Assembly (NCBI RefSeq): GCF_003944715.1
Contig: NZ_RWIT01000005.1
Location: 124,001 to 188,000, forward strand
Source of the DNA: Hymenobacter rigui
Lineage (GTDB): Bacteria; Bacteroidota; Bacteroidia; Cytophagales; Hymenobacteraceae
Direction: 5' to 3'
Length of the DNA: 64,000 nt
Shown: positions 49,497-58,530 of the stretch, one piece after another
Position numbering within the stretch: position 1 is the stretch's first letter
How the letters are laid out: each line of letters opens with the position of its first letter
Program-made: the position numbers and the translations under genes
The notes under the pieces: model-generated
Databases searched by the model: none
Told to the model about the DNA's origin: nothing
What the model saw: only the letters and a program-made list of their open reading frames with translations

Positions 49497-51727
49497 CCCA
49501 GCATTACTTGTACTGCCTCCAGGGCACAGTCTGTCACATCGGCGTATTGCACTTTGGGGCGCACTGCCTCTTCGGTTTTGCGCTGCCATTGCGGCTCCTG
49601 CTGCCGAGCCATACCCCGCTCAGGAGCAGCAATGTGCGGGGCAATTACCAGGGACACGATGCTCATGAGCTTGATGAGAATGTTCATGCTGGGGCCCGAG
49701 GTATCCTTGAAGGGGTCCCCTACCGTATCGCCGGTGACGGAGGCTTTATGGGCTTCGGAACCTTTATAGTGGGTTTCTCCGTCAATCACCACCCCTTTCT
49801 CAAACGACTTCTTGGCGTTGTCCCAGGCCCCGCCGGCGTTGCTCTGGAACATGGCCATCAACACCCCCGACACCGTAACGCCGGCCAACGTACCGCCCAA
49901 CACCTCGGGCCCGAAGGTGAAACCCACCAGTACCGGCACAATGAGGGCAATAGCACCGGGCAGCATCATTTCTCGGATGGCCGCCTGGGTAGATATGGCC
50001 ACGCACTTTTCGTACTCGGGCCGGCCGGTGCCTTCCATAATGCCCGGAATTTCGCGGAACTGCCGGCGTACTTCCTGCACCATGGCCATGGCCGCCCGCC
50101 CCACGGCCGCAATTGCCAGCGCCGAGAAGATGAACGGAATCATAGCCCCCACAAAAAGCCCGGCCAGCACCCGGGCGTTGCTGATATCAATGGCGTTGAT
50201 GTTGGCCGTGCCCATAAACGCAGCAAACAGCGCCAGTGAGGTAAGGGCCGCCGAGGCAATAGCGAAGCCCTTGCCGGTTGCGGCCGTAGTGTTGCCCACG
50301 GCGTCCAGAATGTCGGTCCGTTCGCGCACTTCCTTGGGTAGCTCGCTCATTTCGGCAATACCGCCGGCGTTATCGGCAATGGGCCCGAAGGCATCAATGG
50401 CCAGCTGCATGGCGGTGGTGGCCATCATGCCGGCGGCAGCAATGGCTACGCCGTAGAGGCCGGCGCACTCGTAACTGAGGATAATGCCGGCCGCCAGCAC
50501 CAGAATGGGCAGCACCGTGCTTTCCATACCCACAGCCAAGCCACCAATTACGGTGGTAGCGTGCCCCGTACTGCTCTGGCGCACAATGCTGAGCACCGGC
50601 CGCTTGCCCATAGCCGTGTAGTATTCCGTGATGATGCTCATGAGCGTACCTACTACCAACCCCACCAGCACGGCATAAAACACGTTCATGGAGTTGAAGG
50701 TGATACCCCGAATGGTCAGGTCTTCCGCCGGCAGCATCCAGCGGATAATGAAGAACGAAGCCACGGCCGATACCAGTACCGACACGTAGTTGCCCAGGTT
50801 CAGCGCGGCCTGCACGCTGCCGCCCTCCTTCACCCGCACGCACAGAATCCCGATCAGCGAGGCAACAATACCCATGCCGGCAATAGCCATCGGCAGCAGA
50901 ATAGGCGACAAACCCTGAAACTGGTCGCCGCGGGCGACTACCTCCCGGCCTAGCACCATGGTAGCCAGAATAGTGGCTACGTAGGAACCGAACAGGTCAG
51001 CGCCCATGCCGGCCACGTCGCCCACGTTGTCGCCCACGTTGTCGGCAATGGTGGCGGGGTTGCGGGGGTCGTCTTCGGGAATACCGGCTTCCACTTTACC
51101 TACCAGGTCAGCGCCCACGTCGGCCGCTTTGGTGTAGATGCCGCCGCCCACGCGGGCAAACAAGGCAATGCTTTCGGCCCCCAGTGAGAAGCCCGTCAGC
51201 ACTTCCAGGGCCGTTTCCATCTCAATGCCGTTGGCCGAGCCGTTCTTGCTGATCACAAACATCTGGTAGAATACCAAGAACAGGGAGCCCAGTCCCAGCA
51301 CCGCCAGACCGGCTACGCCCATTCCCATTACCGAGCCGCCTGAAAACGACACATTCAGTGCTTTGCTCAGCGAAGTGCGGGCGGCCTGGGCCGTGCGCAC
51401 GTTGGCTTTTGTAGCAATCTTCATCCCAATGAAGCCCGCCAGCGCCGAGAATACGGATCCAATCAGGAAGGCAATAACAATGACGGGGCTGGACTTTTCG
51501 CCGGTGCTGCCCAGGTAGAACAGACACACCCCGGCAATCAGCCCAAACAGGGCCAATACTCTGTACTCGGCGCGCAGGAAGGCAATAGCCCCATCGGCAA
51601 TGTAGCCGGCAATGGTGCGCATTCGCTCATCACCCGCATCCTGCCGGCTCACCCAGCCGGCGCGCAGCCACGTGTAGAGCAACGCCAGCACACCCAGGGC
51701 CGGCACTACGTAAAGAAAATTCATCAT
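49490..51727 (-). CDS. hppA: Membrane-bound ion-pumping pyrophosphatase
   Basis: The 745-residue protein has about 16 membrane helices. [11 protein letters not shown] near residue 220 holds the pyrophosphate-binding acidic site, and [19 protein letters not shown] near 475 contains Ala at the position that separates K+-dependent (Ala) from K+-independent (Lys) enzymes. This protein therefore looks K+-dependent; whether it moves Na+ or H+ cannot be told. It uses pyrophosphate to build an ion gradient. Its stop codon lies in a heptamer array. Confidence 0.94.
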   Translation of the reverse strand: MMNFLYVVPALGVLALLYTWLRAGWVSRQDAGDERMRTIAGYIADGAIAFLRAEYRVLALFGLIAGVCLFYLGSTGEKSSPVIVIAFLIGSVFSALAGFIGMKIATKANVRTAQAARTSLSKALNVSFSGGSVMGMGVAGLAVLGLGSLFLVFYQMFVISKNGSANGIEMETALEVLTGFSLGAESIALFARVGGGIYTKAADVGADLVGKVEAGIPEDDPRNPATIADNVGDNVGDVAGMGADLFGSYVATILATMVLGREVVARGDQFQGLSPILLPMAIAGMGIVASLIGILCVRVKEGGSVQAALNLGNYVSVLVSAVASFFIIRWMLPAEDLTIRGITFNSMNVFYAVLVGLVVGTLMSIITEYYTAMGKRPVLSIVRQSSTGHATTVIGGLAVGMESTVLPILVLAAGIILSYECAGLYGVAIAAAGMMATTAMQLAIDAFGPIADNAGGIAEMSELPKEVRERTDILDAVGNTTAATGKGFAIASAALTSLALFAAFMGTANINAIDISNARVLAGLFVGAMIPFIFSALAIAAVGRAAMAMVQEVRRQFREIPGIMEGTGRPEYEKCVAISTQAAIREMMLPGAIALIVPVLVGFTFGPEVLGGTLAGVTVSGVLMAMFQSNAGGAWDNAKKSFEKGVVIDGETHYKGSEAHKASVTGDTVGDPFKDTSGPSMNILIKLMSIVSLVIAPHIAAPERGMARQQEPQWQRKTEEAVRPKVQYADVTDCALEAVQVMLGK

Positions 51728-51840
51728 AAACGGTGGGAACAGGGAGTTATGGTTGGGAGAGAACTGAAAGAACGAATGGGCGGGTAAAATAGAAGTTATT
51801 CCCTAATAATCAGCCGTTATAGCCTCGACGCCATAGAAAA

Positions 51841-51878
51841 GCGGCTGGTTCCGGAGAAAAGTCTCCGGAACCAGCCGC
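51841..51878. terminator. Rho-independent-type hairpin, 17-bp perfect stem
   Basis: GCGGCTGGTTCCGGAGA pairs with its exact complement around AAAG. It lies between hppA and the peptidase gene. It follows the peptidase on the minus strand. Confidence 0.85.
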
Positions 51879-51911
51879 CATATCAGTTATTGCACTACGA
51901 TTCAGCCAGTT

Positions 51912-52826
51912 TTACAGCTCCCGCATCAATACCTGATACAAAGCCAGCATACTGTCGATGTCGCGCTTATCCACGATTTCGTGGGGGGTGTGTACGTTAT
52001 CTTCGGGGGCACCGATAAAGCACCAGTCCCAGGGCTGCGCGCCGTGCTGCAGCTCTTTGGCATCAGACCCGCCGCTGCCTTCCACTTCCAATTGAAACGG
52101 CACACCCGAAGCCTCTGCAATACGTCGGATGCGGTCCACGTAGCTACGGCGCGGAATCAGGGAGTCGCGCAGAGAAATGGCAACGCCCTGGCCCGGCTGT
52201 ACGCCTTCCGTTACCCAGGTGATGTCGGAAATCAGCGCCTGCCGCACGCCATAGGTTTCGTAGATATATTTGGCCAGGTAGGCCACCGAGCCGCCGCCGT
52301 GCTCTTCCCAGCAGCTAAAGGCCACGATGCCATCCTTCAGCGTTTCACACAGGCGCAGGGCATTCCAGACGCCCAGGCGGTTATCCAGGTAGCAGCTCTG
52401 CACCGTGGTATCAGTTTCCCGGAAGTCGCAGTAAAAGGTCAATTCCGTGCCCCGCTCAATTTCCCGGTGATAATCGTAGCTGAGTGCACCGGTTTCTTCA
52501 TGCACTACCAGAGTGCAGTCTATTTTTCCCAGCGAGTCCTCTCCCACCAGTCGGTAGCCGTTTTCGACAACCGGTCCACCGATGCGCACCAACTGCCGGC
52601 CGTAGCGCACAGTAAACCCGATACTGTCCAAGTGCGCAAAAACGGCCGTACGAGGCCTTCCAAATACTAGAATAATGCAATCCTGGAACTCTGCCCCGGC
52701 CAGCACGGTTGGCTGAGTGTGCCAGGCCGCTTGGTTGTGCTGTATGTAGCGAAGCAGGTATTCCGTTAAAGCTGATTCGTTACCGGAAGGCGCAGGAATC
52801 TGACAGAGGGCTTGTAAAAGCTGCAT
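51912..52826 (-). CDS. M42/M20-like metallopeptidase
   Basis: The 304-residue protein resembles M42-type aminopeptidases. AHLDSIGF near residue 69 carries the first metal His and Asp, LDNRLGVWNAL the bridging Asp, CWEEHGGGSVAYL the catalytic and metal Glu, SDITWV a metal Asp and the C-terminal VHTPHEIVDKRD the last His. It is cytoplasmic, without a signal. It probably hydrolyses short peptides. A palindrome lies in front of it, shared with the divergent TPR gene. Confidence 0.85.
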   Translation of the reverse strand: MQLLQALCQIPAPSGNESALTEYLLRYIQHNQAAWHTQPTVLAGAEFQDCIILVFGRPRTAVFAHLDSIGFTVRYGRQLVRIGGPVVENGYRLVGEDSLGKIDCTLVVHEETGALSYDYHREIERGTELTFYCDFRETDTTVQSCYLDNRLGVWNALRLCETLKDGIVAFSCWEEHGGGSVAYLAKYIYETYGVRQALISDITWVTEGVQPGQGVAISLRDSLIPRRSYVDRIRRIAEASGVPFQLEVEGSGGSDAKELQHGAQPWDWCFIGAPEDNVHTPHEIVDKRDIDSMLALYQVLMREL

Positions 52827-52838
52827 ACGACGTATCTT

Positions 52839-52861
52839 ATTTGTCCAAAATTAGGACAAAT
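52839..52861. promoter_or_regulatory. Palindromic operator candidate
   Basis: ATTTGTCC and GGACAAAT form an inverted repeat with a 7-base AT spacer, 12 bases upstream of the peptidase ATG and in the divergent gap to the TPR gene. Its length and spacing fit a dimeric regulator binding site. The regulator is unknown. Confidence 0.5.
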
Positions 52862-52937
52862 GTTCTACTTTAGCCGCTTGGAATGGCGGTGTAGGGCATA
52901 GCTTGTTCGTGTGTGAAACCGCAACTGAAGTATACTT

Positions 52938-54200
52938 ATGCTCCCACGATTTCACTATGTTCTGCTTCTGCTGCTTCTGCTGCCACTGGTCAGCCGGGCA
53001 CAGAAGCCGAACACTCCCCAGCAGTCTGCGGCTTCACCCGACACCGTGAAGCAGGTACGGCTGGAAAACGTGGATGTAGCTCCGGCCGCTATTGACACCA
53101 AAGGCTGGCTGCTGCTGGATAAGGATATTCAGACCGAGCTGGAAGGGGCGGTGTACAATTTGTACAACTTCAAGTACGATAAGGCCGAGCGGCAGTTTCG
53201 GAGTCTGCGCCGCCGCTACCCCAACCACCCCATGCCCTATTTCCTGCTGGGCCTGAGCACGTGGTGGAAAATCATGCCCAGCAACATCACCAACAAGCAG
53301 TACGATAAGCAGTTTTTTGCCTACATGGATACCACCATTACCAAGGGGGAAGCCATGTACAAGGCCGATGACAAAAACTACGAAGCCTGCTTTTTCCTGG
53401 CAGCCGGCTACGGCTTCGACGGCCGCCTGCACGCCGAGCGGCACGACTGGCGCAAGGCTACTGTCAGTGCCAAGCGGGCACTGGATTACCTCGATAAAAG
53501 CAAAGAAGCTAATGGCCTCAGCCCGGAGTTTTTGTTCGGGCAAGCGTTGTTCAACTATTACGCCGTCTGGATTCCGGACAACTACCCGCTGCTGAAACCG
53601 GTGCTGCTGTTCTTCCCAAAAGGCAACAAGCAGTTGGGCCTGCAGCAATTGCGCAATGTGGCTGACAACGGATTTTACGTAGGTCCGGAGGCGCGGGTAT
53701 TTCTGATGCGGATTCTGCTCAACGAGGAAGATAAGCCCGAGCAGGCAATGCCGCTGGCCCGCTATCTGGCCACTACCTACCCCGATAACGGCTATTTCCA
53801 ACGCATCTACGCCAATATTTGCTTCCGGCAGGGCGAGCTTCGGGAATGTGAACGGGTCAGCCGGGATATTCTAGATAAGCTGAACCGGGGCCTGCCGGGG
53901 TACGAAGCCAACAGTGGCCGGTACGCAACTTTCTTTATGGGGTATCTGATGCAGAACCGCTATAAAGACAACGCTAAGGCCAAAGAGTATTATCAGCGCA
54001 GCATTGTGTTTGCCGAGCAGAACGGGGAAACCAACTATGGTTTCTATGTGTTTTCGAACCTTGAGTTGGCCCGGATTGCCGACAAAGCAAAAGACCCGCA
54101 GACAGCACGCCGGTATTACGCCGTAGTACTAGATAAATCCGACAAGAAATCCGAACAGTATCAGGAAGCCAAAGCGTACCTGAAGAAAAAGCAGAAGTAA
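52938..54200 (+). CDS. Secreted TPR-repeat protein
   Basis: The 420-residue protein has a signal peptide ending near SRAQ and a helical body with tetratricopeptide-like repeats, such as YNFKYDKAERQFRSLRRRYPNHPMPYFLLGL and NAKAKEYYQRSIVFAEQNG. Role unknown; probably an envelope protein-protein interaction module. The membrane gene at 54219 follows after 18 bases and may be co-transcribed. Confidence 0.75.
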   Translation: MLPRFHYVLLLLLLLPLVSRAQKPNTPQQSAASPDTVKQVRLENVDVAPAAIDTKGWLLLDKDIQTELEGAVYNLYNFKYDKAERQFRSLRRRYPNHPMPYFLLGLSTWWKIMPSNITNKQYDKQFFAYMDTTITKGEAMYKADDKNYEACFFLAAGYGFDGRLHAERHDWRKATVSAKRALDYLDKSKEANGLSPEFLFGQALFNYYAVWIPDNYPLLKPVLLFFPKGNKQLGLQQLRNVADNGFYVGPEARVFLMRILLNEEDKPEQAMPLARYLATTYPDNGYFQRIYANICFRQGELRECERVSRDILDKLNRGLPGYEANSGRYATFFMGYLMQNRYKDNAKAKEYYQRSIVFAEQNGETNYGFYVFSNLELARIADKAKDPQTARRYYAVVLDKSDKKSEQYQEAKAYLKKKQK

Positions 54201-54218
54201 CTCTGCACCCAGCCGCGC

Positions 54219-55541
54219 ATGGAGCTCAAAGACCTTTTCCTGACCCCGCTTTATCTCGGCCTGTTTTACGGGCTGGCCTTTGCGCTGCGCAAGCGGTTTA
54301 CCAACCCCCTAACCAGAAAGTATTTTATTCCGGCTTTGTCCGTAAAATTTCTGGGTGCTATTTCACTGGGCCTGATTTATCAGTTTTATTACGGTGGCGG
54401 TGACACGTTCAATTATTTCTTTCATATAAAAGTCTTACACAACGCGTTTTCTGATTCCATTGGCTTAGGCATACGTCTGCTGGAAGCACCTGAAATTCCT
54501 GACGCCGATATGTTACGCTATACTAGCCAGATGTACTGGTACCAAGCACCCACTGAGTATTTTGTGGTTAGAATAGGCTCGATTATTTCTTTATTTTGTT
54601 TTAACACATATACTATTATTGCGCTTGGGTTTGCCAGTATAAGTTTTGCTGGTATGTGGGCTATGTACGTAACATTCCTTCGTATTTACCCCCAAGCATA
54701 CAAGAAACTTGCTTTGGCTGTATTTTTTCTACCTTCTGTGTTTTTTTGGGGCTCCGGTTTGATGAAAGACTCCTTATGTATTGGAGCATTAGGATGGGTA
54801 TTTTACGGGTTTTATCACGTATTCATTGCCAAAAAGAATATTATACAAGCTGCCATTCTTGGTAGCTTGGGTGTATACATGCTTATATCAATCAAAATAT
54901 ACATTTTACTCTCATTTATGCCACCTGGGCTATTATGGATATTTAACGAAAATAATCAACGAATCAAGTCTACAGCATTACGCTTGGTTCTTAAACCTCT
55001 TTTTTTGCTACTCGGTTTAGGTGCCGGATATTTTGGTGCTACTGGTCTAACAGCAGGGGATGAAAAATACGATGTAGAAAAAATAGGCGAACGAACAAAG
55101 ATCAACCAGGAATATTTGACCAATTATGTTGCTAACGGCTCAGCATATTCTATTGGTGAGTTTGATGGTAGCGCAAGTTCCCTATTAAAAACAGCGCCTC
55201 AGGCCATCGTTGTTTCTATTTTTCGACCTTTTCTTTTTGAGGTTCGCAATCCGGTTATGCTATTATCAGCGCTTGAGGCAACTCTGTTTATCTGGTTAAC
55301 AATTTCCTTATTATACAAAACAGGTCTTGGAAAAGGATTAGGCATTATTATTGGCACACCTATTATTCTATTCAGCTTTCTATTTTCAATTGTATTTGCT
55401 ATTGGTGTAGGAATTAACAGCGGAAATTTTGGCACGCTGGTGCGCTATAAAATTCCGCTCATGCCGTTTTATCTAGCTGGCCTATATGTACTTCAAGCAA
55501 AAGCCAGCCAACATTCGTCCAAACGAAAATTGACTAACTGA
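54219..55541 (+). CDS. Polytopic membrane protein, Wzy/EpsG-like
   Basis: The 440-residue protein has about ten membrane segments. FFWGSGLMKDSLCIGALGWVFY near residue 180 is typical of membrane proteins encoded in polysaccharide loci, possibly polymerases or related glycosyltransferases. It is strongly AT-rich from about 54330 onward, unlike the flanking genes, suggesting horizontal acquisition. The neighbourhood of glycosyltransferases supports a role in glycan assembly, but no catalytic motif is clear. Confidence 0.65.
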   Translation: MELKDLFLTPLYLGLFYGLAFALRKRFTNPLTRKYFIPALSVKFLGAISLGLIYQFYYGGGDTFNYFFHIKVLHNAFSDSIGLGIRLLEAPEIPDADMLRYTSQMYWYQAPTEYFVVRIGSIISLFCFNTYTIIALGFASISFAGMWAMYVTFLRIYPQAYKKLALAVFFLPSVFFWGSGLMKDSLCIGALGWVFYGFYHVFIAKKNIIQAAILGSLGVYMLISIKIYILLSFMPPGLLWIFNENNQRIKSTALRLVLKPLFLLLGLGAGYFGATGLTAGDEKYDVEKIGERTKINQEYLTNYVANGSAYSIGEFDGSASSLLKTAPQAIVVSIFRPFLFEVRNPVMLLSALEATLFIWLTISLLYKTGLGKGLGIIIGTPIILFSFLFSIVFAIGVGINSGNFGTLVRYKIPLMPFYLAGLYVLQAKASQHSSKRKLTN

Positions 55542-55546
55542 ACTCC

Positions 55547-56614
55547 TCAACTGAATAGGGCTAGGAAATTGGGCCAGTTAGCAGCAACTGAGTAACGCTC
55601 AACAATAGTTTGCCGAGCCTTTGCCCCCAATGTCTGTCGCAATTCAGGGTCGAGCAGTAGCTTTCGCAAGCTAGTTTCCCAATCCGTTGGCGACACACAC
55701 ACATACCCGTTTACATCATTTTGTACTACTTCTGTATTCATACCCACTGGCGACACTAACGCCGGCTCGCCAAGAGCCATATACTGCAAAGCCTTAAATG
55801 CGCATTTACCCTTTGCCCACATATCATCTTCCAAAGGCATGAGGCCTACATGAAAGCTGAGTAGGTCTTCTATTTCCGTTTCTTTATGCCAAGGCTGGTA
55901 TACTAGGCTACGCAGTGGCAAGGACGGTGGCTGATTGGAAATAACTCGGAATTCAAAGTCAAACTCCTGCTCTAACCGAGACAATACCGGTACCACCTGA
56001 TCCAAGTACTTTAGTGTTGAATGTGTACCTGTCCAACCAATTACGAATTTTTCCTGCTGCTGCTGATTACGCACCCGGTTATGCAAGTGCTCAGTGTCAA
56101 TAGTGGTAGGATTTACAATGGCTCGGGCACTAAATTGACTTGCATAATCGCGCAAGTAGGCGTTACCGCAACTTACTTTGTATGCCCAGCGGCAGATGCT
56201 GCCTACCTTGTGGTGCCACTTCACCCCGGCCACGATGCTGTTAGCCGCCGACGTATTCGGTATCCAGATGGCGTCGTCGAAGTCGTATACGATGCGCTTG
56301 CCGAAGACCTTGGCAATAATCCACTCGAAGATGGGCGGCCCAATGGGCGAGGCTTCGCGGTGAATGAAGACGAAATCGGCTTTGGGCACGGAAAACAGCA
56401 GCAGAAAGCGCCGCAAAAATCCGCCGATGATGCCCAGGGCCTTATGCAGCGTGTGGCCCGGCTTGTAGAGAATACCCCAGGTGTCCTCGGAAATAAACGA
56501 CTCCAACTGGTAGGTGTGGCCCGCGCCGGCCAAGAAATGCAGGTACTGCTCGAACCGGAAACGCTGAGACGGAGCTTTGCCGGGAGGATACGGCACCAAA
56601 AACAAGATATGCAT
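55547..56614 (-). CDS. GT4-family glycosyltransferase
   Basis: The 355-residue protein has the GT-B fold. MHILFLVPYPPGKAPSQRFR opens the acceptor domain, GKRIVYDFDDAIWIPN and FVIGWTGTHSTLKYLD are family blocks, and MPLEDDMWAKGKCAFKALQYMALG is the donor-binding site. It transfers a sugar to a growing glycan in the cytoplasm. The gene is a mosaic: the 5' part (about 56215-56614) is GC-rich, the rest AT-rich like the adjacent membrane gene. Confidence 0.85.
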   Translation of the reverse strand: MHILFLVPYPPGKAPSQRFRFEQYLHFLAGAGHTYQLESFISEDTWGILYKPGHTLHKALGIIGGFLRRFLLLFSVPKADFVFIHREASPIGPPIFEWIIAKVFGKRIVYDFDDAIWIPNTSAANSIVAGVKWHHKVGSICRWAYKVSCGNAYLRDYASQFSARAIVNPTTIDTEHLHNRVRNQQQQEKFVIGWTGTHSTLKYLDQVVPVLSRLEQEFDFEFRVISNQPPSLPLRSLVYQPWHKETEIEDLLSFHVGLMPLEDDMWAKGKCAFKALQYMALGEPALVSPVGMNTEVVQNDVNGYVCVSPTDWETSLRKLLLDPELRQTLGAKARQTIVERYSVAANWPNFLALFS

Positions 56615-56730
56615 AAACAGAGAAGTAGCCCGTAGGCAGTCGTATAAGAAGCGAGCTGCAAAAGTACGCTAACTCCGTGCAAGAGCCTACTGCTGCGCCA
56701 GCAGCCACAGGTGAAACCCCAGCTACCGCT

Positions 56731-57413
56731 CTACCAAGGCAAAGCACCCTGCTCATAAAACCGGCAGGCCGCTTGTTTTGCCCCCTGCGTAGTAACGCGC
56801 AATGCCCAAAAGCCTGCCGCCTGCGCCTCTCGGTACGCGCCGGCCAGCAGCGCCTGCCAAATGCCCTGCCGACGCCATTGCGCATCTACTGCCACTAGGC
56901 CAATGGTCAGTTCTTCCCCTTGCTTCTCGAGGGTAAGCAGCCCCTGCACAACCTGGCTGGCAGACGGCTGATACACCAGCACCTGCCCGTCGGCCAGGGC
57001 CTTTGCCAGCCACTGAGTGTAGAGCTGCTCTAACTTGCCGGGCGCAAAGGTGGAGTCGGTGCGAAAGCGCGAATACGCGCCGCTTTGCAACGCCAGGGCC
57101 GTCAGGTCGGGTGGGGCGACCGGGCCACCAGCTGCACGGCTTCGGGCACCGGCGGGAGTTGGGCCGGCAAGGTGCGGACGTAGATGCACTTATCGTCGGT
57201 GGGCTGCACCCCCAGAGCCTGGGCCGCTTGCCTGGAAACCACATCCTCGGGGCTTACAAACCAGTACAGCAGCCGCCAGCCTTGGCCACCGGCCTGAACC
57301 AGCCGCTCCCGCAGGGCCTCAGCCGATAGACCCGCACCAACCAGCCGGCCGACAGGAAAACCGAAAAAGGCACTGTCCCACTCCAGGGGCACGATAGAAT
57401 TGCTGGCAGTCAT
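56731..57413 (-). pseudogene. WecD-like acyltransferase, frameshifted
   Basis: Two overlapping frames together spell one WecD-like GNAT protein. The first part (from ATG at 57413) reads MTASNSIVPLEWDSAFFGF with the family's LEWDSxFFG motif. It stops at TGA near 57102. The second part continues in another frame with DLTALALQSGAYSRFRTDS, IGLVAVDAQWRRQGIW (acetyl-CoA loop) and CRFYEQGAL. The shift lies in a C-rich tract near 57108-57120 and fits loss of one base. It could be a real mutation or a sequencing error. WecD acetylates the amino sugar made by WecE, which is encoded nearby. Confidence 0.7.
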
Positions 57414-57512
57414 GAATCGTTGCGGGTGTAGGAAACAGCAGCGCGCGAGGTGGCGGCGGGAAGCCGCCGGAAGCGGGCCGAGTATATTCGCCGGGCAAAG
57501 AGTGGCTCGTAT

Positions 57513-57520
57513 TACCTTTG
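57513..57520 (+). promoter_or_regulatory. Probable -7 box for the GT2-wecE pair
   Basis: TACCTTTG is a perfect element, but it lies 74 nt upstream of the ATG at 57595, so the leader would be long. Confidence 0.4.
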
Positions 57521-57594
57521 GCAAAGTAGCGGCTTGTTTTCGGCTGCCGCCCGGCTTTCTTTGCCTGTTCTTCCTGCTTCCCTCCTACCCCAGT

Positions 57595-58527
57595 ATGTCC
57601 ACTGCCCCCGTCCGGCCTTTTTTCTCAGTTGTCAGCCCCGTGTACCGGGCTGAACATCTATTGGCAGAACTGGTGCAACGGCTGCATACTGCCTTGGCTC
57701 CCCTCACCGAGTCCTACGAAATTATCCTAGTCGACGACAGCAGCCCGGACGGCAGCTGGAGTCAGATTCAGGAGCTGGCCGCGCAGGATGCGCGTATTCG
57801 GGGCCTGCGGCTGAGCCGCAACTTCGGGCAACACCACGCCATTACGGCTGGCCTCGATGCCGTGCAGGGGGAGTGGGTGGTGGTGATGGACTGCGACTTG
57901 CAGGACCGTCCCGAGGAAATACCGGCCTTATATCAGCGGGCCCAGCAGGGCTACGATGTGGTCCTAGCCAGCCGTACCGTGCGCCAGGATGGCTGGCTCA
58001 AAACCAAAATTTCCGGGGCGTTTTACGCCCTGCTTTCCTACCTTACCGGCACCTACCAAGATGCGCAGGTGGCAAATTTCGGCCTCTATCACCATCGTGC
58101 TATTGCCGCCGTGAGTCAGCTGCGGGAAAGTATCCGTTACTTCCCGATCATGATCCGCTGGGTGGGCTTCCAGCAAACGACCCTGAACGTGCAGCATGCG
58201 CTCGAAGGCCGGCCCGGCACCTACAGCTTCGGGCGCCGGCTGCAGCTGGCCACCGACGTCATCTTGGCTTCTTCCGACAAGCCCCTGCGGCTGCTGGCCT
58301 ACCTGGGGCTGCTGCTGTCGGGCGGCGCTTTTCTGCTGGGCTTGATTACGCTGCTTCGCTACGCCGTGGGGCAGATTACGGTGCCGGGCTACACCAGCCT
58401 GCTGCTGGCCATCAGCTTTTTCTCGGGCCTGATCCTGCTGGCACTGGGCACGGTGGGCTTGTACGTGGGCAAGATATTCGAGAGTGTCCGCCACCGGCCG
58501 CTCTACGTCGTGGAGGCTACCACCTAA
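57595..58527 (+). CDS. GT2-family polyprenyl-phosphate-type glycosyltransferase
   Basis: The 310-residue protein begins with the GT2 catalytic domain. FFSVVSPVYRAEHLLAELV opens it, VDDSSPDGSW and VVVMDCDLQDRPEEI carry the DxD-type motif, and NFGQHHAITAGLDA follows. Two C-terminal membrane helices (about residues 230-285) resemble DPM1/GtrB-type enzymes that load sugars onto lipid carriers. I use the ATG at 57595; a longer frame upstream overlaps the divergent acyltransferase. wecE follows after 3 bases. Confidence 0.85.
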   Translation: MSTAPVRPFFSVVSPVYRAEHLLAELVQRLHTALAPLTESYEIILVDDSSPDGSWSQIQELAAQDARIRGLRLSRNFGQHHAITAGLDAVQGEWVVVMDCDLQDRPEEIPALYQRAQQGYDVVLASRTVRQDGWLKTKISGAFYALLSYLTGTYQDAQVANFGLYHHRAIAAVSQLRESIRYFPIMIRWVGFQQTTLNVQHALEGRPGTYSFGRRLQLATDVILASSDKPLRLLAYLGLLLSGGAFLLGLITLLRYAVGQITVPGYTSLLLAISFFSGLILLALGTVGLYVGKIFESVRHRPLYVVEATT

Positions 58528-58530
58528 GCT

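Noticed and set aside
54219-56614. Prophage or insertion sequence as source of the AT-rich insert
   Set aside because: No transposase, integrase, terminal inverted repeat or target duplication is visible; recombination within flanking genes explains it better.
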